Source: Protopterus annectens
Taxonomy: Eukaryota; Chordata; Ceratodontiformes; Protopteridae
Direction: 5' to 3'
NCBI RefSeq assembly: GCF_019279795.1
Contig: NC_056743.1
Span: 870,471,364 to 870,535,363 of the forward strand
Length of the DNA stretch: 64,000 bases
Positions within the stretch are counted from its first letter, which is position 1. Each line of letters begins with the position of its first letter. The notes under the pieces were generated by a model. That model did no database searches. It saw nothing but the letters and a program-made list of their open reading frames with translations, and was not told the origin of the DNA. This document shows positions 22,619 to 32,345 of the stretch, piece after piece. The position numbers and the translations under genes were made by a program.

Positions 22619-23182
22619 GGATTCACTTTATATCCTTGAAATACTGAAATGTCGAAATTCAGTATTTTATAGCTTTAAAGTCGAATCTTTAAAACCACAA
22701 AAACACACAACCGCAAAATTCAAAATCTCACACACCAGAGATTTTGAATTTTGCGGTTCTCATACACACAGATGCATCATCCTCCCCACACACAAACACA
22801 AGCTCGCTAATACTGTAAAGTAGAGGGCAGGGGGGCAAGCCCCCACACACCCCCTACTTATATATTCTAACTCTGAGGTCGCACTACACACACACACACA
22901 CCACCACCACACAAGCTACATTCTGCTCGCACACACACACATCACAGCAACAAAACATACTCAACACACTCCACAGCTCATACACAACACCCTTAACACA
23001 CTTACACACTTACCTGAATCCATAACCAAAGCGGAACCTCAGAAGCACAAAATTCGAAACCTCCGGTATTCGAGGTTTTGAATTTTGCACTTTTGAGCTT
23101 TCGCTCTTTTCAGGATTCCACTTTATGGGCTAGAAATACTGAATTTCGACATTTCAGTATTTCGAGCTTCTAAAGTGAATCC
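22619..23182. mobile_element. hAT-like MITE, 564 bp, with 8-bp target duplication
   Basis: Terminal inverted repeats of about 70 bp start GGATTCACTTTA at the left and end TAAAGTGAATCC at the right. They contain a nested palindrome (ATACTGAAATGTCGAAATTC...). The exact 8-bp duplication GCAAGAAC on both sides is the signature of the hAT superfamily. Inside lie a second hairpin (CCGCAAAATTC...GAATTTTGCGG), a CA-rich stretch and a segment at 22819-22887 shared with the MITE at 45188-45540. There is no transposase ORF, so mobilisation would be in trans. Superfamily assignment rests on duplication length and structure only. Confidence 0.88.
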
Positions 23183-23523
23183 GCAAGAACATATGCATGA
23201 GTCAATTAAGTTGTTTTCTTGCCTGATGAGAGTATGGAAGTAATTAGAATTCTTTAAAACAGAGTAGAGAGTGTTTCTGGATGTGTTTTTTGATCTAGAT
23301 ATGGTGAGTAGAAGTTTGTGCATAAACTGCAGTAGCTTATTGAGAGAAGGAGGTGTGATATTTTGTAGAGCAGGGTAGTTTGGAGGTTTGTGTATGATAT
23401 TGCATGTTGTTACCAGTTGGGTAAGTGATAAATAATGTGGCAGTTCTAGCCAGTGGTGATTTTTAAGACTAGGCAGTGGTGGGATTTTGCTTTCTTGCTT
23501 GCAGCAAATCTGGCTGATCTGAA

Positions 23524-23678
23524 GTAGTTAACTTCATTTGATCAGTAACCTGTGGGTATCGGATCCGATTTGGATCCGAGCCGGCAGCTTTCCTAGCAAA
23601 AGATCCGAGCTCCCAGCTCCTCCCCCTACCCATAATGCCCTGCTACCCCCTCTAACCCTCAGATCTCATTTGCTGCGG
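23524..23678 (+). repeat. Left inverted terminal repeat, DIRS copy 2
   Basis: Contains GAGCCGGCAGCTTTCCTAGC and CTACCCATAATGCCCTGCTA. The reverse complement is at 29425-29578. Confidence 0.92.
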
Positions 23679-23913
23679 CTTCTTGAAGCATCTGAGAACG
23701 AGCTCCTAGCGTTGGGTTTTGTGAGTTGAGTAGATTATTTAACATTTTTCCCTTAAAATCACTGTATTCTGAGTGTGTGTGGTACCCTTTTTCTCCCTTA
23801 ATCTATCTGGGTAGTTTATCTTTAGTTTTATCTTTAGTTTAGTGTAGATTTTAAATCCCCTCCTCCCTTCTGTCTGTGTGTGAAGTTGTGGATGTGGGCC
23901 TATTCCTCTCAGT

Positions 23914-26226
23914 ATGTCCAAGGACCTAAAAGTGATTTTTTCTAAATGCTCCGAGTGTGGCCATAAGCTGTCCCCAGCGGATGGCCACACTCAGTGCGTT
24001 ATTTGCCTGGGTGTGGACCATCTCTCTTCAGGCTGCACTATCTGTGCAGCCTTCAACCCCAGGGCTTTGAGGGATAGGCGGACTAAGCTAGCCCTTGCGG
24101 GCCTTTTGCCTTCATCCTCCTCCCCCTCCGTGGCGCCAACCGCGGCTGCCCCACCGACCGTTCCCGCTACCCTGGCTGGGATTCAAACTCCCTCTTCGGC
24201 TCAGGAGGAAAGGGACTCGAGAAAAAAGAATCGGAAGGATAAAGAGCGTGAGAGGGACAGGCATCGTAGCCACAAGAGGCGGGCCAGTTCGGCTCCCTCG
24301 GCCCCGCCATCTAAGCAGCTTGCCTCCCCTCTTAAGGTTTCCGGGTCTTCCCCCTCCAGGCTTAGTTCTCCACGTTTCTCCCCGGAGCCGGAGGAGGAGA
24401 CCCGTCACCTTCGAGGTCATCCAGGCGGCCTTCCCGGCCAGCCTCACCAGCCTCATCCAGGTCAACTAAAAGTTTATCTGATGTGGACATGGATCAGATG
24501 ATGCGTCGATTTCTTCAGGCCCAGCTGCAGATGGGAGTGGTCTTGCCTTCCCCCCTCCGGGGGGACCTCAACCCCATTTTTCGCCTCCAATGCTCCTTCT
24601 CCAACCCGCTACCAGGTTTCAGAGCTATCGGATCCGAGTAGCTTCGGAGCTGGGGTAGTGTCGGTGCTGACAGTGTTTCCTACTTCGGCGCCGACTGTAC
24701 CTTCGAGTTTGTCAGATCCATTTTCCGATCCGAGCTTTCGGGGCCATGACATGAGCGTCGGACCCTGAGGGGTTAGTGTGCCTTCGGCTCCATTGAGGTC
24801 GAATTACACTGCCCTTTCGGATCCGATCGGGTCATCTCCAGCGCCGATCCATGTGCCGGATCCAAGGGGACTGCTTTCGGATCCTAGGGAAAGCAGCTCA
24901 CCCTCGGCATTTGACGTCGTGGAGAGGGTCCTTTCAAAGGATTCGAGGTCCCAGGCTCTTACTATGGATTCACCCGCTATTCCCTCTCAGATGGAATCTC
25001 AGACGGGCCTGTCTTCCATCATCCGGCCCCAGGGACAGCCTGCGCCTATGTCCCAGATGGTTCCCATGGAGGAACAGGACATTGTTGGTGAGCCCTCCTT
25101 GGACAGCCCCCCCGAGGAGGTCCCTCACAAAACGAAAGTGCAAGAGGAGACACTGAGACTCACCCAAGTCCCTCAGAGAAGACATGGACTTGGAGGAAGG
25201 GGAAGGTTCCCCCTGGTCACCCCCCGAAGACGTCTCTTTTGGAGACATTATGGAAATGCTTCATATTAGAGGGGGGTGGTCAGCCCAAAAGCCTTCCTCA
25301 GATAAGTCTGTCTTTCTGGATGCATTTGATGCAGGCCCATCTACCTCTTGGGTGTCCCCTCCCGCCGATCCCCTGGTAGACCTCATAACTACCAGGGCAT
25401 GGAAGGAGCCAAACACTGTGGAGCCAATACCCAAGAGACCGGACAAGATTCTCAGCCCCCCCCCCACCACAGACAGGACAGTTTGGAGCAAAGGTGCCCC
25501 TGTAGATGCTATGGTGGTGGCGGCTGCCACCAAGAAGGAATTAGCACAGGAGAGTTCCTCAGTACATCCTCCAGACAAGGAGTCCCAGACGATGGACCGC
25601 CTCGGAAAGCGGATGTTCGCTTCAGCGACCTTCTCTGTAAGGTCATTGAACTATATGGCACATGTGATTCGACTCCAGCGGGACCTAATCAAAGAGTACG
25701 CTGGGTCACCCCCGGAGTCCATGTCGGCCGAGGACAAATGGACATTCTCGGCGAGAATGGCCACTCTTAAGTCTATCACAAACACCTCTATGCGGCTTCT
25801 CTCCCATGCCATGGAGGGAGCAGCTAGAGCCAGCGGAACAGGTATTGTCTTACAACGACAGCCCTGGCTCCGTCTCTGTGACTTTGCGGAACCCTTCAAG
25901 ACGTCCTTTGCGAACGCCCCCTTTGACGGTTCTACACTTTTGACACAACCGTCCATGATACGCTACTCCAGAGCGAGAAGGATGGGAAAACATCTGCCAT
26001 CAGGATCCGCTTCTCAGCTCCTCAGATGTCCTTCTCCAGGAACCAAAGAGGACAGAAGAAGAAGAAGATGTGGTTCCAGAAATCCCAACAATCCCATTTC
26101 GCTCTGGATCCCTCATCCTTCAGAGGCAGAGGAGGACAGGGTGGACGCCAACCCAGAGGCAGAGGGGGGCCGAAGAATTTCGGGTCAAGGGAACCCTTTT
26201 CTGATCAACCCACGCAGCAACCCTGA
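23914..26226 (+). pseudogene. DIRS gag (ORF1), copy 2, with frameshifts
   Basis: The start ATG at 23914 opens MSKDLKV followed by a cluster C-x2-C-x9-H-x2-C-x2-C-x4-H-x4-C-x2-C (23953-24051), probably zinc-binding. A Ser/Pro-rich and basic segment (KKNRKDKERERDRHRSHKRR) follows up to 24501, where the frame is lost. The second half is open from 25184. It contains FGDIMEMLHIRGGW, PSTSWVSPPADPLVDLI, DAMVVAAATKKELAQESSS and RLGKRMFASATFSVRSLNYM, all shared with copies 1 and 3. After one more shift near 26000 the C-terminus (frame 26026-26226) is a KKKK plus RGRGG-type RGG box ending TQQP-stop. The role is RNA-binding structural protein; the RGG box replaces the CCHC knuckle of retroviral gags. 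Confidence 0.85.
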
Positions 26227-28130
26227 GAGGTTGCCTGACTGTTCCTCTCTGGAAGCAGTCGGGGTGCTTCTCGGAGCATCTAGCACATTGGGAGTCCATT
26301 ACGACAAATCGCTGGGTGCTCCGGATCATATCCAGAGGTTACTCAATTCCATTCCTAAATACCCCTCCCCGGTCAAGGCGCCTCCCCAATGTACCACTCA
26401 ATCAGAGGGAGGTAGCAGCCTTTGAAATAAAAGAGCTACTAGAAAAAAGAGCCATCCAGCACGGTCCCCCCCCAGTCAGTCCGGATCAGGCTTTTACTCC
26501 AGGTTCTTTTTGGTGCCAAAAAAGACGGGGGACTTACGGCCAATTCTCGACCTGCCCACACTGAACCTGTCAGTTGCCAAAGAGAACTTCCGGATGGTCA
26601 CCATTCAATCCATTTTCCCACTGTTACAGGAGAACGACTGGATGTGCTCCATAGACCTGAAGGATGCGTGCTACCATGTTCTAATGGACAGGCAATCCAG
26701 GAGGTTTCTTCGCTTTTGGCTGGCTGGGAGCCAGCCACTATCAGTTCAGGGTCCTACCCTTTGGTCTTACCACAGCCTCCAGGGTGTTCACCAAGGTCAT
26801 GGCAATTGTAGCGGTCCACCTGAGGCTTCAGGGAATACAGGTCTTTCCTTACCTGGACGACTGGCTCCTAGCCACCCCCACCAGGCATCTACTATGTTCA
26901 GCGAGAGACTATTTCCTACATCTCACCCACTATCTAGGGATCATGATCAACCACAAGAAATCCTCCCTTCAGCCTACTCAAATTTTGGATTTCATAAGGG
27001 CCAGGATAGACACAATTCAGTCTAAAGTCTTTCTGACATCGGACAGACTTCGCAATCTAAACCTCCACGTTTTGGCTCTTCTTCAGTCCTCGGCCCCTCC
27101 AGCGGAGTTAGTCCTGAGGGCTCTGGGGTCCATGGCAGCGGCCATCAACCTGTCTCCGCTCGCCCGTCTAAATATGAGGATTCTTCAATGGACCTTACAG
27201 GTCCAGTGGTCCATTCTGCTTCATCCCGTGTCTGCCCCTATTCCTCTCAGCAGGGTTTGCAGGGAATCTCTACTTTGGTGGCTCCATTCCAAGCACCTCC
27301 GGGAAGGGTGCCCCTTCTCCATGTCCCCACCCCAAGTCACAGTGACCACGGACGCTTCTCGCCTCGGGTGGGGGGGCATTGCATGGGCAGAACCATCCAA
27401 GGCACGTGGACTCACAGAGACTTTTTGCATATCAATGTCCTGGAGATGAGGGCAGTGCTTCTAGCGTTGCAGGCTCTCCATGCCCTTCTTCCTGTAGGGA
27501 CTATTGCAATTCAAACAGACAACATGTCAGTGGTCTTTTTACATCAACAAGCAAGGGGGGGACCAGATCTTACCCACTTTGCCGAGAGGCCATGACAGTG
27601 TGGGATGGGCGATATCCACCAACCGCTTTCTCATAGCAACGCACATACCGGGTCAGTCAAACCTTCTTGCGGACAAGCTGAGTCGGACTATCCTCTCACC
27701 CTACTAGTGGTCTCTGAACCCCTTAGTAGCGAAAGAGATCTTCCTCAGATGGGGTCAACCTTGCTGCGATCTGTTTGCGTCGCCTTCAAATGCAAAGTGC
27801 AGTGAGTTTTTCACTCTGATTCCCCCACCAGGGGAAAACCCCAGAGACGCTGTGGTTCACGCTTGGCCATCCGGTCTTCTTTATGCTTATCCTCCTCTTC
27901 TGTTGATAACAAAATTCTTGCAGAAAGCTCGTCGGTTGGGGAGCAGAGTTATCCTCATAGCCCCATTCTGGCCTCGTCAAACATGGTTCCCATGCTTACG
28001 GTCTCATCTAGTGCATCCTCCCTGGATCTTGGATCCCCTTCCGGATCTGATTTCTCACCCCCTGGGATTGAGGACCCCCGACCTGGACAACCTCAAGCTC
28101 TCGGCTTGGTTGATCCAGTTCCCTTGATGG
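26170..28130 (+). pseudogene. DIRS pol: RT, RNase H and third domain, copy 2
   Basis: RT motifs appear in order: PKKTGDLRPILDL (26513), MCSIDLKDACYHVLMD (motif A, near 26641), motif B with a frame change at about 26720-26784, and FPYLDDWLL with the YLDD catalytic pair at 26850-26861. The connection region holds LGSMAAAINLSPLARLNMR. RNase H begins TTDASRLGWGG (about 27345). Its later part, with QTDNMSVV (near 27513) and HIPGQSNLLADKLSR, lies in other frames. The last part (LLYAYPPLLLITKFLQ, 27870 onward) is conserved among copies and occupies the place of the Dam-like methyltransferase region of DIRS elements; I cannot verify catalysis. The stop is near 28125, inside the overlapping recombinase ORF. 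About three frameshifts inactivate it. Confidence 0.87.
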
Positions 28131-29158
28131 CTAGGACTCCCGGTATCTCATCCTCAGTTAAAGCTATTCTGGTGGCCGCTCATAAGCCTTCTACCAGAAA
28201 AGTCTACAAGAGTAAATGGAAACGTTTTTCTATCTGGGCAGAGCATAGGAATTTGGACCCTTTTACGTCTCCTATTCCAGCAGTCCTCAATTTTTTATCC
28301 CAAATCTTCCATCAGGGGGCTAGTTCTTCAACTGTTAAAGTTCAACTGGCAGCAATTTCCCACTTTCACATTGGAAACAAATTTGGCCCCCTAGCATCAT
28401 GTAAGATCTGCAAGACCTTTCTGAAAGGTACCCTTCTTTTGAGACCCCCTGTTAAGGAAGCAATTCCTCCATGGGATTTAACCCTAGTTCTCCAGGCTCT
28501 GACTGGTCCCCCTTTTGAGCCCGCAGCTATGGTTGACCTGAAGTATGTATCTTGGAAAACTGCCTTCCTGATTGCTATTACTTCAGCTAGAAGGATATCG
28601 GAGCTTCAGGCTCTTTGCATTAAGCCCCCATACATCATTTTTCATAAAGACAGAGTTTCCCTCAGGACTAACCCCTCTTTTCTGCCTAAAGTGGCTTCCG
28701 AAGCCAACATCAACCAATCTATCAACCTGCCTGTCTTCTTCCCTAATTATCACAACAAAGGAGAGTATAGACTCCATTGCTTGGATGTACATAGACATTT
28801 ACGATTTTACTTACACAGAACGGCTGTTTTTCGAAAATCAGAACAGCTCTTTGTTTCATTTGCTAAGTTCTGTCTGGGTAAACCAGTGACAAAGGTAATC
28901 TTAGCTAGGTGGATTTCACAATGCATTCTTCTCGCATACAGAAGCTCTGGTCGACCTGAGCCCGTGCGGGTTCAGGCACATTCTACCTGTTATGTGGCTA
29001 CTTCTGCGGCCTTCTGGTTGAGGGTCCCTTTGGATGACATTTGTTCAGCTGCTACTTGGGCTTCCTCTCACACTTTCATTACACATTATAAATTGGATCT
29101 GATTTCCAGAGGAAGAGCATCCTTTGGCTCTGCAGTGCTCCGGAATATCCTCCCATAA
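27863..29158 (+). CDS. DIRS tyrosine recombinase, full open frame, HxxR arginine replaced by Cys
   Basis: The open frame has 431 codons. The first 88 overlap the end of pol in another frame. The core-binding half includes KPSTRKVYKSKWKRFSIW (about residues 111-128). Catalytic half: SARRISELQAL with box I Arg at 243/244; the HxxR motif reads His373-Ser-Thr-Cys376, so the second catalytic arginine is lost (TGT at the codon, likely a CpG decay of CGT). The Trp of AATWASSHTF is near 396, and the nucleophile Tyr409 lies in FITHYKLDL. It ends RNILP-stop like copies 1 and 3. In DIRS this enzyme integrates the circular cDNA. Despite the open frame, the Arg-to-Cys change should abolish strand exchange. 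Confidence 0.9.
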   Translation: MAIRSSLCLSSSSVDNKILAESSSVGEQSYPHSPILASSNMVPMLTVSSSASSLDLGSPSGSDFSPPGIEDPRPGQPQALGLVDPVPLMARTPGISSSVKAILVAAHKPSTRKVYKSKWKRFSIWAEHRNLDPFTSPIPAVLNFLSQIFHQGASSSTVKVQLAAISHFHIGNKFGPLASCKICKTFLKGTLLLRPPVKEAIPPWDLTLVLQALTGPPFEPAAMVDLKYVSWKTAFLIAITSARRISELQALCIKPPYIIFHKDRVSLRTNPSFLPKVASEANINQSINLPVFFPNYHNKGEYRLHCLDVHRHLRFYLHRTAVFRKSEQLFVSFAKFCLGKPVTKVILARWISQCILLAYRSSGRPEPVRVQAHSTCYVATSAAFWLRVPLDDICSAATWASSHTFITHYKLDLISRGRASFGSAVLRNILP

Positions 29159-29194
29159 GGACCTCCCAAGTTGTTGGTAGCTGGGGACTCTGTC

Positions 29195-29294
29195 CCACAG
29201 GTTGCTGATCAAATGAAGTTAACTACTTCAGATAAAGAAGTTATGTACTCACCATAACGTTCCATCTGAGTAGGTATCTTCATTTGTCTGCAAC
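29195..29294 (+). repeat. Internal complementary region, DIRS copy 2
   Basis: CAAATGAAGTTAACTACTTC is complementary to the left outer end (about 23516-23560). AAGAAGTTATGTACTCACCA to GTATCTTCATTTG is complementary to the right outer end (about 29555-29610). The junction reads TTCAGATAAAGAAG, as in copy 1. Confidence 0.9.
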
Positions 29295-29424
29295 AAACCC
29301 TCCCTCCGTCCCCCTGACCTGTAGTTCGTCCTTGAGGGATCATGGTATGTCACTTCCCAGATGACATCAGGTTAGGGTGTTCAGGTAGTTTTCCTTGTGT
29401 TATGGTAGTATTCTAGGATACTAT

Positions 29425-29578
29425 GGCAAACTCGATCTGAGGGTTAGAGGGAGGTAGCAGGGCATTATGGGTAGGGGGAGAAGCTTGGAGCTTGAGTCTT
29501 TTGCTAGGAAAGCTGCCGGCTCGGATCTGAATCGCATCCGATACCCACAGGTTGCAGACAAATGAAGTTACCTACTCA
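29425..29578 (-). repeat. Right inverted terminal repeat, DIRS copy 2
   Basis: Reverse complement of 23524-23678, with a small number of mismatches. Confidence 0.92.
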
Positions 29579-29615
29579 GATGGAACGTTATGGTGAGTAC
29601 ATAACTTCTTTTTTT

Positions 29616-31190
29616 ATTGTAGCATTAATCTGTTTTGGATTTGACTGATTCTTCTATATTTGTAAAGATTGGGGCTGCATATAAGAGAGAGCAGAGGAGG
29701 TACGCTCAGGCTGTTTTCTTGGCATTGTCAGTTAGGAAGTGTATATTCTGTATAAGTCTGTGTTTTTTTTTTTTTTAACAGCTAACTGTACATGTTGGTT
29801 GAATTGTAGATTACTATCAATGGTGATACCCAAGAGTTTAGTATGAGTGATGTGTTCCATCATTTACCAAGAGACATGAGCTATCTAGACAAGCTTTGAT
29901 GGAGGAGAAGGTGAGTTGAGTTAAAGTTTGAAGTTCAGACAGTGTATTAGCAAGGCATTGAGAGTGGCATCATCTGCACATTGAACACAAGACCTCTTTT
30001 GCTGCTGTAGGCTCATAAATTATAAATATGGAAAACAGTAAAGGTTCAAGGGACTAGATCCTTGGGGTACCCCTACTGAAATGAACGGAGTATTCTTTAA
30101 GTCATTTCATTGCCTGTGATGAATTTGATAGACAGCTATGGTACCAAGAGATGGAAAGGTGGTCAAGACTGAGTGAGTACAGTTCATGGGACACAATGTC
30201 AAAGACTTCAGATAAGTCAAGAATGGGATATGAGACTAGGTTATCACAGTCCCTGTTCTGGTTAACTAGATTGGGGGTAGAGAATTGTGATGGGACAAAA
30301 TTTAGAGAACTTGGTAAATGTCTCTCCTATATATAATGGTGTAATTGATTTCTTCCAGGTTACTGGGGCTCCTTTTTCTTGCAGTGATCTGTTTACTTAA
30401 ATGGAGATAAGTTATGCCTGCCAGTAGATCAGCAGCTAGTTTAATGTATTTAGAGGGAGGATTGTCAGCAGCAAGAGAGGGTGGTTTTAGCTTCAGAAGC
30501 ATTTTTAATTGTACTTGTTGGAACCAAGTTAAAGTGGAAGTGAGGATATTGTGTGTGTGCATTGTTTGGGGGGGGGTATTTCGAGGCTCTGCTGTTGTGG
30601 GACATTAAGGAGTGAGGATATAAAGTTGGTGAGGTATGTATTGAATTAGCAGGCCATGGAGTCTGAGATCTGTGGTACTGGGAGTTGGCTAAACAGGTCA
30701 GCTTGATTCAGAAGATTATGTATTGATGTCCAGAATAGTTTAAGATTATTGAGGTGTGATTCTTGGAGACCGGAACAGAAGTCTTTTTTGTCCACTTTAG
30801 TTTGATACTTTGCTATGTTACTGAGTTTCCCAAGCAGCCAAAGGTCAGTTAAGGTTTTTGTTTTTCACTAAGTATGCCATGCTTTTTGTCTAATTTCTTT
30901 GGAGGGTCTAACTAGCCAGGGGGAAGGATTGAATTTTATCCTTTTCTGTCTGATTGCTGTTTGATTTATTATATTGAAAAGGTTTTTCTAAAATGTATTA
31001 TGTTTAATAGGTACCAGTTACAGTTAGAGTTTCTCAGAGTAGCTATGAAAATGTCCATATAGAACTTGTAAAGATTGCATACTTGACTGAAATAGTCAAG
31101 TATGGTACCTGCAGCAATTATTTTGTTTGGATTGGATGCAAGGGCCCGGTCAGTGTCTGAAGCTGTATTGGAGAACAATATATATACCTA
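29616..31190 (-). mobile_element. Old LINE, RT part, minus strand
   Basis: Read on the minus strand from 31190 down, with stops and shifts. A linker resembles KAW and LFWTSIN (near 30745). Then comes PSKYIKLAADLLAGITYL (RT fingers, about 30400-30460), LDLSEVFDIVSHE (motif A with its Asp, near 30205), a GVPQG-like stretch near 30060, ADDAT-like sequence near 29975, and TKLLGITIDSNLQFNQH (near 29820). This order is that of LINE reverse transcriptases. The fragment continues across DIRS copy 2 into 22440-23515. Heavy decay marks it as the oldest layer. The exact clade is not decidable from the fragment. Confidence 0.75.
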
Positions 31191-32245
31191 GGAGGGATAT
31201 TTCTTAGTTTAAATTTGCAAAGGTTGATGTAATTTGTTTGCATTTCTGAGATAATACATAGTCAATATTTAAGTGTGCTAGGATAATGCTTTCTTGGTTT
31301 GTAGTATTGCGCAAGAAGTTGCTTTAAAACAGCAGGGACCTAAGTCAATGCCGACATTGAGGTCAGTATTGGTCACTGAATAAGAATACTGAAATGCAGA
31401 ACGTCACAGGTGCATACGAAGTGTCAAGAGGGATAAAAGAAGAAAAAAATAACACCTAACATATCTACTGAAGCTTTTTGTCAGAGGCATATTAATTTTT
31501 CATTCTCGTTTTCAAAATTCTAATAAAGGAGAATTCATCAACTTAATCCTTAATCATGTGGTCTGCAGGAAGTCTCCTCACCCGAAAAGGTACTCAAATA
31601 ATGTAGCTTCCTGATGCTAAGTAGATAGTGCCACTATCATACATCTTTAAGAATATTTTTAAAATCTGTTAGGTTTCTAATGCACAGTCTGTTGTCCATA
31701 AGTAGGCATCTTTAGATAGATAGGGTCTGGTCTGTACAACACTCACAAGCCTGATCCTGATACTCTTTGTGTGTCTGCATCAAAGTGGTAAAGCTGTACC
31801 CTGGGAACTTTGCTCTTTGATAAGGAATCCATGTTACTATATTAAAGTAATTAATTTATGTTCATGTTATGGATTTTATACTAGAAGTATAGCAAAAGAA
31901 TCCAAGACCATATGTATGACATTAAACAAAAGGATATGAAAGACACTTTATATAGACATTCATTAGATTGTGAAAATTTAAAAACCTTTTTGTTTTTTTT
32001 ACTTGATAACATTTTTCTGGATTAAGGGGAATCTGTGTAATATTATTTTAGAACAACAACAAAACAAAGATGTGGTGGTTGAGTTTGGATGCCACAACCA
32101 ACCAACCACCAGATTCAAATGAAAGAGCGGCAATCAATTTATTTAAGATCATCTAAACTATGAAATGAATTAATAATAACATATTAATTGCTATTAGTGG
32201 TCACAGTTAAGTCTCATTTCTGTTGGTTTACTTAAAGTCAGCATT
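31191..32245. other. Unassigned DNA
   Basis: AT-rich, without a recognised gene. Part of it may be the decayed upstream end of the minus-strand LINE. Confidence 0.45.
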
Positions 32246-32345
32246 TCAGTCTTTTCATTTTACACTTCTGAAGAAGTCTCATATTAATTGAAAAAAGTGC
32301 TAATGTGTTATATACTTTCAATAAACCTTTTTTGATTTTTTAATT
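32246..32345 (+). repeat. Possible PLE 3'-end remnant with hammerhead-like core
   Basis: CTGAAGA is followed by 15 bases and GAAA, then a possible stem III (AAAGT with ACTTT), then C and an AATAAACC polyadenylation-like stretch before a T-rich end. The element-like order matches the PLE 3' ends at 17674 and 20835, but stem II is poor and no coding part is adjacent. Confidence 0.3.

Larger units (their letters stand above)
22440..23515 (-). mobile_element. 3' end of an old LINE, minus strand (split by a MITE)
   Basis: On the minus strand 23515-23191 can be read, with frame breaks, as the C-terminal tail of a LINE ORF2. A HHWLELPHYLSL block is followed by ATCNIIHKPPNYPAL-type sequence and a stretch KNTLY...LKNSNYFHTLIRQ. 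This resembles the region after the RT in Rex1/L2-like LINEs. The MITE at 22619-23182 splits it, and the 3' part is 22440-22610. Its RT half is found beyond DIRS copy 2 at 29616-31190 in the same orientation, so the DIRS was inserted into this LINE. The clade is uncertain, and no intact frame remains. Confidence 0.55.
23516..29615 (+). mobile_element. DIRS-type retrotransposon, copy 2 (best preserved)
   Basis: Inverted terminal repeats of about 155 bp (23524-23678 and 29425-29578), gag, pol, recombinase and ICR appear in the canonical order over 6.1 kb. The left outer end (GAAGTAGTTAACTTC, from about 23516) and the right outer end (ATGGTGAGTACATAACTTCTT, to about 29610) are both complementary to the ICR. 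The element interrupts a minus-strand LINE. Frameshifts remain in gag and RT, but the recombinase frame is open over 431 codons. This copy belongs to the same family as copies 1 and 3 but has its own terminal-repeat sequence (GGATCCGA-type instead of GGTTCCGA-type). Confidence 0.94.

Noticed and set aside
22860..22990. Telomere-like or CA microsatellite array
   Set aside because: The stretch is only CA-rich with many interruptions and is part of the hAT-like MITE.
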